A stretch of 64,000 nt of DNA from Sipunculus nudus (Eukaryota; Annelida; Sipuncula; Golfingiida; Sipunculidae): the NCBI GenBank assembly GCA_026874595.1, contig CM049307.1, forward strand, positions 51,831,370 to 51,895,369, in the 5' to 3' direction. The notes beneath the pieces were generated by a model. That model saw nothing but the letters and a program-made list of their open reading frames with translations, was not told the origin of the DNA and ran no database searches. This document shows, piece by piece, positions 25,800 to 39,100 of the stretch. The position numbers and the translations under genes are program-made. The number at the start of each line of letters is the position of its first letter. Position 1 is the stretch's first letter.

Positions 25800-25961
25800 C
25801 GTTACATTCATAAGATGAGGTCTCCGGCTGAAAGATCTGCCGTTCCATTGTTTTTAATAAATGTATTTTCGTTTGTTAATTCAGTCGGGTTGCTAGTGAG
25901 AAAGCTAGTGAGTACAGCTAGTGAGAAAAATCTGTTGAAGTGAGATATCTTGCAAAACACG
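25800..25961 (+). promoter_or_regulatory. Probable 5' leader of the receptor phosphatase gene
   Basis: Lies directly upstream of the start codon. An in-frame TGA at 25941-25943 is the last stop before the ATG, and no other ATG intervenes in that frame. An initiator-like TTCAGTC occurs near 25880. A small direct repeat GCTAGTGAG occurs near 25891, 25904 and 25918. No TATA box stands out. That this is transcribed leader is inference. Confidence 0.3.
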
Positions 25962-25990
25962 ATGGAACTAAATGTCGTTACACCTAACAG
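25962..25990 (+). CDS. Exon 1: start codon, N-terminus of signal peptide
   Basis: Encodes nine residues plus two bases, starting MELNVVTPN. The ATG has A at -3 and G at +4 and is the first after an in-frame stop. The donor AACAG|GTATGTA leaves phase 2, which fits exon 2 exactly. If the donor is not used, the frame continues 35 codons into the inserted retroposon and stops at 26097-26099. No transcript evidence, so moderate confidence. Confidence 0.55.
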
Positions 25991-28900
25991 GTATGTAATT
26001 ATGGAAATAGAAAAAAGTATAGCATGGCAAAATGGTAAAATTGATATACATAATGAAAAGTGGCAGAAATTCTGTTCACTTGGTTCAACCATCGGTTAAA
26101 ACAAAAACCAAAATAGTAATTAGTTACATAGTTAAGATTGATACACTGCTAATGGTGGACAACCACAAATGAACTGATTTTCAGAACACTGAATTATCTT
26201 TCTTTATCTGTATAAAAGATTAGTTGGACAGGTCTTGTCTAGCTGTAGTGACAGAAAACAGCAGAATTATCTATATGAGCTATATGAGAGATACAAAGTA
26301 ACCTGTTGAACAGTTTAGAGTAAAACAATGTTCTGTTGTCAATGTATTGTATGCTATGTGTATGTATTGTAAGTATGTATTTTTGTTTAATAAAAAAAAA
26401 AAAAAAAAAAAAAAAAACAGGTATGTATGTTCTGATCAGGAATATCCCCTGCCTTTTTTTTTATATTGGCAAATTTATTCCATAATTTAAATATAATAAA
26501 CATAACGAGAACTTAGAGGACTTTGGAAGAACTGTTGCATATATAATAAACAGCAATACAAAAAAACTACAGATTTAAATCATATTGAATCCATGATATA
26601 TTGAATCCTCAACAGAAATTTCTGTCTTATGAATATTAATGATTATTATATTTTGTAAAATTGATTAAATCACTAATATTTATGTTGAACAATTTACCAG
26701 CTTTTGTACAGTATTTCTTTGTCGGACAGGTCTGACAAATTGTTCCTTATATATTTTGTGTTCTCCTGTTTGATTTCATGGACAGCTGCGACCAGTAAGT
26801 AAAACCTATTTATTGATAAAAGTGTATAGCTTTACAATTTCTAAACAAAAGTAAAATTGCTATAGTATAACAGGAACCATGAAGTCTTTTCCAGATAAGG
26901 TTTAGATTTAGGAAAGCAAGAGCAATAATAGAGCTCTTCCACGAGATGCGCACTCGTCTCATGCGATGGGTCTTGAGAATCAGTATGTTAAGTTTTGCAT
27001 AATGAAACACGATACACGTCAAACAACTTTAGATGAACATCGTCTTTATTGGTAAGATACACTTTAGATCTTAAAATTTAATCGATCTTATTTTTCAACA
27101 TAAAGGCCCAAACGTTGAGTGCCAACAGATGTTGATCGGGTAGTTGAAAAGGTCTATGGGAATATAGTGTTTTATGTGAAGAGATATCATGGATGAGACA
27201 CGGCTAATCGTACCTGTGGTAAAAATAACGTTAGCCAGTTTCCTCTTACGGAGGCCTTTATATTGTATTATACTTTATATTGTATTATATTGTATTATAC
27301 TTATACATATTTTTCTTCTACAATTATCCTGGAATCAAGAAGAGAGAGGGGATCTTATTTTCGCCTGCGATTTCTTATTTTGGTAGTGGCCTTCAGTGCT
27401 ATTACCTACGATAACAAACCTTATATACGTCTTACAACGGGTTAACACGTTAATTATGTAATCACCTTACCGAGTGTAGCTCTTTTACTTCTAACCAACC
27501 CAAGTCTTATGCATACCGCTTCGTTATGAAAAAAAGTGATGTAGGCCTATTCCTAATCTGCATGTGAATACCTGTGCGGGGATAATTACGCCGGGGGTTA
27601 AAAGAATGGATTTCATTTTTCTCAATATTGGCTTTATCACATGAATATTCTTGCAAACTTATTCACGTCACTATTTATAAGGACAATCTCTCTTCTTGGA
27701 TTACTGCTGTAACTGTATGTTAGCTAGGAAATAAATGATTAATATTCTGTTTGTTCGTCCTTAAATATTAACAAATAAACGAAAGGCAGGGCTCTAGAAC
27801 CGGGGAGATATTTAGATTTATGTGGGTAGTTGAGTAATGTCTGGAATGTTTTTCGTTAGCATAAACTGATCATATGCAAATGTTACGGGCGGGCAGAAAG
27901 ATGAATATCGAGGGCGGGGGAACTAATTGAGGCTTTAATTAATTCCAGCTTGTCACTTCCTTGTGAGACGATACTATACTAGTCTCCCTTATTTCAATGT
28001 CAATTTGTATTTACGATTGAAACATGGAACAATTATATACAAGTGACTTATTTTTAAGTTTACACGTCTCCAATTTTAAATATTTGTATTTTCTAAAAAG
28101 GTTGTCCAACTGGTACTTTTGGATGGCAGTGTAGGTACACATGTACGTGTGACACAGCTTGTAACAGGATAACAGGCCACTGTGAGAACTGTCGAGGATT
28201 AACCTGGGGACCTGGGTGTCTATTAGGTTTTATTTTTTAAAACATCGATGTATACAGAGTATAATGTTAGATTAAACATGTTAATCTGTATATTAGTAGA
28301 GTCAATGCTGATACATAGAACTATAAAGTAGATATAGCAATTAAACGAGAACATTTATCACCGAAACATAAGTTAAGAATGTGCCACTTGTTCCGAAGGG
28401 TGCCAAAATTATAAGTATATAGACGGAGGTGCACCTTATAAGAAATGTATGGGCGAAATGGTAGTCTATATTCAGGAATATCAGAAGATTTTAGCTTAAA
28501 TGTGGTCCAAAGAGAAATTTCCTGAAATGAGACCTTGAAATGAGACTTAATTCATTTTTAACAATATGGAAGCTTTGTGCAATCACGACACTTCATACAT
28601 TAACCATTTTAAACACACCAAAGTTTAACGACCTCGCTAGGTATCCGTGCTTGAAATTAAAATAAGTCAATGCAAGGTATATGGGCTATACGTTCTCATA
28701 GAAATGTTATCCTGAATTTGTGAATATGTATAAGCACAACCCAAGCTTACTTATTAATACATGGTTGATCAGAAAAGCTAACGGAATAAGAATATTTACA
28801 GTTTTTCTTCATTATTATCACATTCTTTGATTTACAGAGTCTTCCTGCAGATACAACGACGAATATGGCATATTTTATCAAGGCAAGGAATCTACGAACA

Positions 28901-31900
28901 ATGCCGGTCGCGAATGTATTTCATGGGAAAGGGTAGGTTATGGTCCTGATGCATTTCCTGAGGGTGACGTAAAGAGGGCATCAAATTACTGCAGGAACCC
29001 TTTAGTAAAAGGCGCGGGATCTGGAAAATGGCTCTGGTGTTACCACGACGCAGCACCGGGATGGAACTGGGATTACTGCACTCATACTGTGAGACAATGT
29101 AGTGAGTATATTCATTGATCATTATTCATTGATCATTGATCGCCTGCGAAAAAATAAATATAAGAAATCCTTTTCACCAACAATATAAAAAAATCGCTTA
29201 AAAGTTTTTAGCACGGCAAAACTCGCTTGAATAAATATCACATAATTAATATGCATCTTTGATAAAAACAGAAGTCAATTTAATCAGCTGAACTGTCCAG
29301 TGACCCAAATATGTATTTAGTGTGCAGAAAGCTTTAAATGAATGGCATAGCGAAGACGCTTGTCATTTGCTATATCTGAGCGGGAACATCACTAGCAGGA
29401 AACAGTCATGTTTAACGATTTTAATGCAACATGTGTGCTTATATTTTAAGCATGCCCTGCAGGGCGCTTCGGGGCGAACTGCCTTTCAGAATGTCACTGT
29501 CGGGACGAAAATAATGCATGTAACTCAGACACAGGGATTTGTTCAGCTAGTTGCCATGAACATTTCGATGGCAGAACTTGTCAAGGTTTGCAGTTGATTT
29601 ATATGTCATATCAGATTATATACACAGGCTAATAGATTTAGTATTACTCATCATATTTAGACTCACCTGTTTAAATTCATCCCAATTGTTGAATTCCTTA
29701 AACAAGAATTTAACTATATAGAATATGAAATGTCTGATATTAGCAAATTACTGATACCATTGCATTTAAATTGGATGAAAGGTTCTATACTGGTTAAACT
29801 ATAATATATTGTATCGAGATATAATTTAATGATTTCACATACACGGATACAGAAAAACTTTATTCCAATATTTTAACATATTCCTAAATTTGTATCGGAT
29901 GTCAATAAACTGTAAAATCTGTTCCTAGAAACGTCAAATTTGAAATTAAATCCTATGTAAATACAGAAAACGCATTTCATACCAAAAGCTATCACTTAAA
30001 AAAAAGACTAGGTGCAACCTCGTCAAAGTTGTACATTTCTTTTTTGCCCGTGTATAAAGACATAAATTGAAAAAATAAACATGACATGAAATTTTTTCAC
30101 GTTATATGAATTGGTCTGAAATAAAAAATAACACATGAACCTTTTCAAAACACCTGCTTGGTACAAATACAAATGCGCTTTTTGTAAAAATGAGTAAACT
30201 TAAATATAAACTTACTTTTTCTCAGATTGTGTAGACAACCGCTTCGCTGTATATTGTGACAAGATATGTCACTGTCAAGACCCGAGAGAGGTATGTAACA
30301 AGGCCACAGGGGTTTGTTCATCCGGATGTTCCGCTGGTTGGAAGGGAAACGACTGTCAGGCAGGTAAATCAATATTCAATCATTTAATCCTTTAGTTCAA
30401 TTACGTTTTGCGTGCATATCAATGGCCAACACAATTTCCCTATAAATATGCTGTAACATAAATAATCATCAGGATTTATTACGAAGGGCTTATTTCACTT
30501 ACATGAGTTTCGGAATCTAAATATCTCAATAATACATTACATGGTGTAACAAATGAATACACAATATAAGCTCATCAAGTTGAGGCTTATATAAGAGAGA
30601 TTATAGGTTCAGCATGTACCTTTTCAAGGAATGCATACCATGAAAGTTATTTTCTTACTTAGCGGGCTGAATACATCCAGACTAGTCCTAAATATGTGAA
30701 ATAAGTATGTGACATAAATTAAATGATGAATAGTGCATCCATGGTACCTTTTTACTGCTTGTCCCAGCTGTGCACTAAATATATTAGCCCTGTTTTATTT
30801 CGGTTTCTATGAAGAAAGCAATATACAAAGAATAATATTTGTTTTATTTGAAAAATGCAGCTATATGTGATAAAGGAATAGGAGGAAATACACTTGTATT
30901 TGTTACGTAAGGTGTTACGTGTATGAAAATATCATTTAACAAACATACACGGCTGCAACGAGCAACTCTCGCCATTAAATCTATATTTACTGTGTGCAAA
31001 ATTCTCAATGTTTTGAGGACAACACAGGCCCTAAAGGAACGAACTTATCTTCTACTGTATCAAATGTCATCGCCCAATACTATTAGTTCATAGGAGTTCA
31101 AGGGCGAATCATTTTTAACAAAAAAGTTTGACTGAGAATGACCTCTTGAGACACATTATTCATCACAGGCTTTTATTGATTGACTAAGGTATGGCCATGG
31201 TGAGGCGATCTCCATCGACATTCGTCTGTTCCATGAACAGCTAATTAAAATTAGTGCACCACATTCAAATTTCGTGTCGCCTCTTACCTTATATTTTCAG
31301 TTGTTACTTTTTTAGTTGTGTGCATAAAACTTTTTTAACCATTAAGGCATATTATACAGTCATCATGTATCTTCTCCATATATATACCTATATGGCAGGC
31401 ACAATGGTATTTTCCCCTGGCATGTGTATTGTCCGATGAAAATCATGGCATCGCAGGCTAATAGCAGGCATCAATGTGCGATCTGTCCAGTGCTAGGAGG
31501 TAAAAGATGTTGGTGAATGTCATTGCCAAATTTTGATATGATGATTCATTTTACGGTCAGCAATGTATAACATTTCAGTTTTGCGCTTTAAGTGTAATAT
31601 AGGCAACTTTCTGATAAAGGATATCCATACAATTATTTTTCGTGGGACTGTCAGTAAAATGTGTATACTGTATACTGATATGTGATGGCACCTATCAACA
31701 TCCTTTAAGTGTAGCCAATAAACTATAACGAAAGTAACGCCTTTACAGAATCAATTTGTAGTGGGCCTTTGGCTGCTAAATTGTATGTTTTTTAATATTT
31801 CCGAACAATCCTTAAATAACACTGTTTGGAACCCTGCAGAGTTTTCTTCATCCTTTCGGGGGTCGGAGGGAGCGGTGGTAGAGGGTTAGAATTCACTTGG

Positions 31901-34900
31901 AAATCAGGTCTTACAGGTCAAAGACCCTCCAGTAGTCCGTCTATTTACGATATCCATTTAGGTACTTGATGAGCTGTCATTTTTATCAAATGCAACCAAC
32001 TGTCCTAATTCTCCCTTCAAACACAAAAATTATTAAAGCAGCGTCTATAAAATCTTCTACATGTAATGACTAAAGCATAAAGATACAGGATCTTAAGAAA
32101 GAGGTTGGTATTTTAAACAATGTGCAAATGCAATGGCACCCCTGTAGCTCCTCGGTTATATATCTTTATCGACACTAATGACAGGAAAACGTAACTGAGA
32201 TAACTATACTATTGGCCTTTACAAATATTCAATTGATATAATTTGTAAATATGATAGTTTAATTTGGTTTGTACATTGTACTTGACACAAAGTAACCCTG
32301 AGCCTAGAGGAACAAAACATGCTTTGGTTTAATTGCTTGGGAAAGTTTGTACCCATTCCTGTCTATCTTTCCTGCGGTTTGACTGTGAAATTGATCTTGA
32401 AATTTACCTTGAAAGCTTATATTAGTTTGACCTCCATCAACTCTTTATCATCACTATAAGAGTGGTTGATCTAGCTTTTTAACCTACTACTAAATGGGCA
32501 CATATCAGCCCTGACTGGCCTAATGTTTGGTCTGACCTTAAAATCGACCGTAACATCACGATTAAGAGTTACATCCACATACGTTTTCAACACTCTATGG
32601 TTGATTCACCGAGCATTATTGCCGACTGTTAATAACTGTTGTCTTAGGACTATGCCTTACTATGTTTTCATGACACAAGCTGGTAAGTTCTCATACGTAC
32701 CTCAAACTTTGTATTGATTTAGGCTGAACAATTAGTTGATTAATCTCTTATGTGTTTCCTGTTTTACTTATAACTAAATGAACACATAGTTCATTATATA
32801 TTTTTATTCTGCAGGACTTTAATATTTTTATATCAGCAGTATAATTGTATTTTTCTTGAAAAAAAAACTTGTATGGCTGATCATAAATTGTGTTAAATGA
32901 GGTAATTGTGACTAATCATTTAGCTCTGCGAGTCTTACCGCTCATTTTTGAATGTGTGCTAATATTGTCTTAGTGTTGCCCTGACATTACCTCTGGACCA
33001 GTTTATAAATTGTTAAGTAGGTAATATTCTTACATATTCTTACAAGGATGTTTTTTCCAATATAGACTTTTTATACTTATTTATATTTATGTTTTAACAA
33101 TTTTTACTTAGCATTAATATTTCTCAGGCAAATGCATTCCATTTTCAACATTGAAGTTTTAAGCATGTTCTGCAATAAATATTTTTTTTTGTATAATTGT
33201 CCCACATTAAATGGACGGTCTTCTGTTGTAAAATCTTTAAATGTCCAAAGTTAATAAATTTTAAACCTGATTTTATAAAATGTCATCAGATCCTACTGTT
33301 AACTTTAACAGTAGGATCTCATGACATATTTATAGATCACTTTGTTTTCATTTCCTCGCCGAAAGTAGGTTCCATGGTGACTTTTTTGTAGGCAAGCTGT
33401 ATTAAACACGATTTTGTATGGTCTTTATTTTTTCAGCTCTTAGTAGACATAAAATTTGTTCAGTTCAACAATCATACCAACAAAATTAAATTGTTCATCA
33501 TGCATGCCCAATGATATTTTGGTGATCATGAACAGATGGTTTTTGAGCGTCAGTACAATTTTATTGTTTTCTGGGTTTTTTTTTTTCTAAATGACATGGG
33601 TATAAGTGTAATTTCAAATTGAAGAAGAAGGTGCAAAATATTGAAAATAACAGAAGATTCATGCCTGATAGCCGTCATGTTGAATGTTGAAAATGTTGAA
33701 AAATATAGAAAGGAATGACTAAGATCCCTTTGTTCTATGAAAATATTTCTAATACATATGTCTTCAACACTGCTGCCCTTGGGCTCTTGCTTATATTAAA
33801 GGCGCGTTGTTATGAGGAATGCATTAGCTGTTTAATTCAAGGTGCTGTTGTCACATTTAATTACATACCAACTTATTAACCACTTGTGGTTGGAAATGTT
33901 GGATACCTGCACGATTGAAACAATATGCAACCCGTTTGTGAATTATTAATTTAAACAACCAAATGTTTCTAACTCACGATGAGAACCCTGTCGTTTGTTT
34001 TCATATGAAGATTTTGTTGAACAGCACAGTTTTACATAATTCGTTTAATAACAGTTAGAAAGGCATGGATATGTATTACATTTATACAGCTGAATAGATT
34101 TTTACACATTTAGTTGCTGTTAACAAAACTGATCTACAGACATCATATCAAGAGGTTGGGTAGCACATATCACGGATACGGTTGCTCACAAAATATCTTA
34201 TATACGTCTAACACACGTGAGCAACATGTCCTAACTAACAACCAGTTTACTACCAGGTTCCTAAGATTTCCCTCCGTCATTTTCAAAAATCTCCCTTTAC
34301 TTCAATTGCATAAGCCCTCATAAGACCTGCAACCATGTCGCAATGAGACAACAAGGGCCGGACAGGGGTTGCAAATAAGTCATATGTCGGTGTTTGAAAA
34401 AAAAGTGTTATTTGTTGAGAGAAAGTAAAACAAAAAAGCCTGTTAATTTTGACATTTCATTTTGTGACTTTGTATGAGACAAACAAATACGAAACTTTGA
34501 TTTGTAGGCTTAAATATTAGTGTATATTTGTCGGTATACCAAAGAGAATAAGTAACCAAGATACCAATTTGTATACTGACAGATCGCATTATGTTATATA
34601 TAATACCTGGAATCGTTCTAAAGCTAACTAGTCCTCCGCAAATTAGTAGGGCACTCTCAGGTTAACATAAAAAATGCATGTTATAATATCATTGTTATAT
34701 TATTATGTAATATTAATTGTACAACCTTTGATGTTAATGATGAAATCTTTAGTGGTAAGAAAATGGAGACATTACAAGGAAAGACATGATAGATCTGTAA
34801 AGAAGTATCTGCAGATTAGAACACTGAATGTAAACTAATGAATACTCGTCTGACTCTTACAAAACACCAAATCAAACAAAGAACACCTTAAATTGACAGT

Positions 34901-35022
34901 TCAGCATCCTTCCAAGATTGCATGTAATATAATTGAACAACTTGTGAAAGCAAAATGCAAATCCCTTGTCTTCCGTTTGTTTACAAAACACCCCGTCCTT
35001 TTATTGACCAAAAGGATATATG

Positions 35023-35063
<41 letters not shown>

Positions 35064-35085
35064 CATATATATATATGTGTGTGTC

Positions 35086-35132
<47 letters not shown>

Positions 35133-35319
35133 CACAGAATGTGATCATGGCGAGTACGGGGAGAACTGTGCTGAAACTTGTTCAAGTCATTGTGAGGATC
35201 CAGGGAACTGTAACAGGACATCTGGTATATGTGCATGTCAAGCTGGCTTTCAACCTCCTACTTGTCATGACGGTGAGTATAGTGTAATTGTAAACCTACT
35301 TGTGTATCCATTTCATAAA

Positions 35320-35362
<43 letters not shown>

Positions 35363-35711
35363 CTATAACTATAACGATAAAGAAAAACAACATTGTAATT
35401 TCACTACAGACTGAGCCCTGATCCTCAGGTAAATGTAGTTAGAATGAAGCTAAAGGCATGGTTTAAAAAACCGAGGCTATGCGAGATTACAAGATTTTGC
35501 TTTGTGCGTATCGGGGTGAGCAAGTGAATGACTGACACTGATCCTATTCTCCTCGAGGGCACAATAGGATTAGTCGGGGCACACGTGCGATGCTGGAACA
35601 TGACAGGGAAAATTGGTTATTTTTATTATTTTTATTTTTTCTATTTTTCAGTTTGGTTATTTATTTATTTTAAATAATTATTTATTTACATTTCAAAGGT
35701 ATTTTACCAAA

Positions 35712-35746
<35 letters not shown>

Positions 35747-36059
35747 GTATGGCTTGGCTACTCCAGATTCCCTTCCCCTCAGTTTATTTTTCACACTTTA
35801 ATAGGAACCAGCGAGTGACGTCACGGTAGTCACGTAATAGTCTCACCCACTACATGTGTCGAAACGGGGACTTTTCATGCGGCAGGGAGAAAAAAAATGT
35901 GGAAAATACATGGAAGGGAAGGGAATCTTGAGTAGCCAAGTGGTTAAGGCAACCGACCGAATATCGGGAGATCGAGGAATGGATTCCCATCTTCAGTGAA
36001 CCGACTTTTCTCTGTATACCATTCCCATCTATATACAATGAACCAGTATGGCTATTCAT

Positions 36060-36105
<46 letters not shown>

Positions 36106-39100
36106 TAAACAGAATGTGATAACGGAAAGTATGGACAGAACTGTGCTGAGACATGTTCAAGTCACTGTGAAGATCCAGGGAACTGTAACAAGACATCCGG
36201 TATATGTGTTTGTCAAGTTGGCTTTCAACCTCCCACTTGTCATGCTGGTAAGCATAATGTTAATTTTATCTTATAAATGCTCATGAATTTCATTAACTTT
36301 CATCAAAGGATTACTAGTACTTTTCGGATAACGAGATTATAGCACATTGCATGGGTCAGGCTGCCAGACAGGTTAGCTTTGACATTCTCAACGCATCCAA
36401 GTCGCTAAAATATTGGAAAGCTCCATCGTTTGGAACCAGGTGTGGAAGAAAGCCTTTTACGATTTTAAATGCAGGACTAGGCTGTGTACACGTAAAAGTT
36501 ACATATCACAAAGATGTGTAGATACTCTCTTTCCCTTTTAAAAACAATCTCAAAAGGTTAAATATTTCCCCGACCATTTATAGTATGGACAAATAACCAA
36601 TAAATACAATTGAACAGATCATTATCCAGTTAGCTGCTCTTGCTTAACATTATCTACTTCACCTAACGCACAAAATTTATGGTGCCATCTGAAAGTTTTA
36701 CTTTAGATGACTAAAAGACACGTGAGCTAAAGCCAACTCCCTATGCCCGCCGTCCGTCGTCCGGTTGGTCCACGGCAGATATCGTAACCGTGCAATCAAG
36801 ACATTTCTAACTTTATATCCAATAAGGTAATTCAGGTCACATTGACCCATATTCTGCGAGCTACACGGCAAAATATGATTTAAGAAGCAAAATGGTTAGA
36901 CACTTATGAGTGTTTAAGAGTGCGGAACACATATTTTGTGTTGATATGAAATGATGAATTGATATAATGTGCCACAATTACATGTTCATGCTATAAGCAT
37001 ATAACTGTTGAACAAAAATGGACATTTATGAGCCACACGTTGAAACGGCTTATGATCTACACGTTGAAACACGTTTGGGCAATTACGGATTTTAGAAATT
37101 TTTTAAAATACATACACTGGGCATAATGTCCACCAGCCACGGATCCTACAGTTAAAACGCGGTATTGAAAGAACCATTCTATGTGTTGTTTCGAAATTGG
37201 TCCCGATGCATTGATGTGTTCAATCAATTTCGAACAGTTAGAAATCAATGAACTCCAGAAATCTTTAAATTACTTTCCTTATCACATTACCTTTTTACCA
37301 TTTTTCTGAAGTTGAATATGATTATTAATATATTTAGGGGTTGGTATAGTTGTTATCGATTTTCAACCCCAACAGAAATAAAATTTGCCCACAAGGTAAA
37401 AACAAATCCGTTAGGAAACAGTACCTAAAGACCTGTTAGAGCTGTTGATTTGACTTTTCATATGATAATCAATTTGTAGAACGTTCGATAAGTAATTTAA
37501 ACGCATCCAAAATTTGATACCCCTGAAAACGTCTTCTTATCCGTTCACTATATAATCCTAGAAACTGTTTATTTGTTTGTCGTCAGGGTGTATGTGTGGC
37601 AAGGTGATGTGTGCTATCAAATCTTAAACCCGTTAGACACCCAATGCGGCTGCCTGTTAGCTACAATAGAAACCTAGGCATAGCTGGGTCCTCATCTATC
37701 ATCTAGATCAAGTCTAATAACATAATTTCAAGTTTAATATACCAGAAATGTCGGCAGCTATGTGCACCCAATTTTACAAGAATATGTAACTTGTAAATTG
37801 CATATTAGCGAAAGAAGAACCACATTTGATAGGCTGCTCTTTCCCATTAAAAAGTTGAATTTGACTTTTCCTAAAAAAATACAGATATATTACATGTGGG
37901 CCTTCATTGCATGCTATTCTACCTAAGAGACAACATGTTTATACTGTAATATGTTTATACAACTGTCTCTTGAGACATCCTATGATTATAGACCGCTTTG
38001 ACCAGTCCCACATGTGGTCTTATTAGACAGGCTTCACTGTATATGAATATGTGTTTATGCAAATTATGTTATGTTTCTGTTAGCAGGGATCGTTTACCAC
38101 TTCAACGTAACCAATTCGGAATGAATAAAGACCTTCTTAACTTAAAATGTTAATTATTCCATTAATTAGTAAGGACAGTGAAGTGCATGTGTATCAGCGA
38201 TGACTACTGCCATGTGACAAAGTTAGCTGACCATCGAGGGCCATTTATTAAACTGTTTTTTACATTTTATTTTTTTTTTTACTTTACAAATAGTCAGCAT
38301 ATCAGGAAACAAAAAAATATTCTGACCTCCTATTATGTTTGTTCTTTATTTGATAGTGAATAATACATGTATAGATTAATAAATAGGATTTTGTAATTAA
38401 TAAGACAAAGCTTAATGGCTAAATTTTTGACACCGATGTACAGCGTGCATGGACGGAACGTTCGGCATTAATTGTGCTAAGAACTGCAGATGTCACAAAG
38501 ACTCTGAAACGTGTGAAAAAGCCAATGGTACATGTTCCGAGAGTGGTTGTGCAGCGGGATGGCATGAGCAAGGCTGCCATACAGGTCGTATGACTTGCCC
38601 CATCGTAAAAATTCTTTTTTTTTTTTTTACTAACGGATAAACAGGTGATTAGTAATATCCTTTTAACGTAATGCATTTTCAATATTCTTCTTGGACTTTC
38701 AGTTTCTCTTGGTCTGTTAGAATAAAAAGTGAAAGGCTATGATTCATGTGTGATCACAGTGTCTGTTGGTAGCCGAATACAAATAAATTTTCTCTCCAAA
38801 CCATAAAACACACTATTTAAAACACAGAAGCGTTCTGTTGTCGGCATATTTTACCCTATTCCAGATTTCTTTTGAAGGAAATCAAATATCTTGACATTAC
38901 TAATACAAGTTAAGCTAAATATGTACTTTTTTGAAACAGCATGTCCACAAGGAAAATACGGACGGAATTGTTTTGACACATGTTCCAATCATTGTAAGGA
39001 ATCCAGACGCTGCAACGGGACCACCGGTCATTGCCTCTGTCAAGTGGGTTACCAACCGCCAACATGCCATTCTGGTGAGTTCATTACATTGTGTACAATA

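Larger units (their letters stand above)
30364..35137 (+). other. Intron 6 (4.8 kb), no further intact exon found
   Basis: This is the longest intron of the model. I searched for CxxG-YG-x-N-C patterns next to AG and found only one degenerate candidate (30858-30912). AT-rich DNA with short ORFs and no recognised transposon. A near-perfect inverted pair GATCCTACTGTTAACTTTAACAGTAGGATC lies at 33290-33319 and could form a tight hairpin. Confidence 0.6.

Noticed and set aside
25808-26092. 94-codon minus-strand ORF across the gene start
   Set aside because: Antisense to exon 1 and the retroposon, with no domain.
28838-29101. Fibronectin type II or WSC domain instead of kringle
   Set aside because: The NYCRNP and W-x-YC blocks, six cysteines and 85-residue span fit kringle; FN2 is shorter with four cysteines and WSC has a different spacing.
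34893-35421. ORFs of repeated Tyr-Ile on both strands (up to 133 codons)
   Set aside because: They translate a (TA)n microsatellite; only 35138-35272 within them is a real exon, in the EGF frame.
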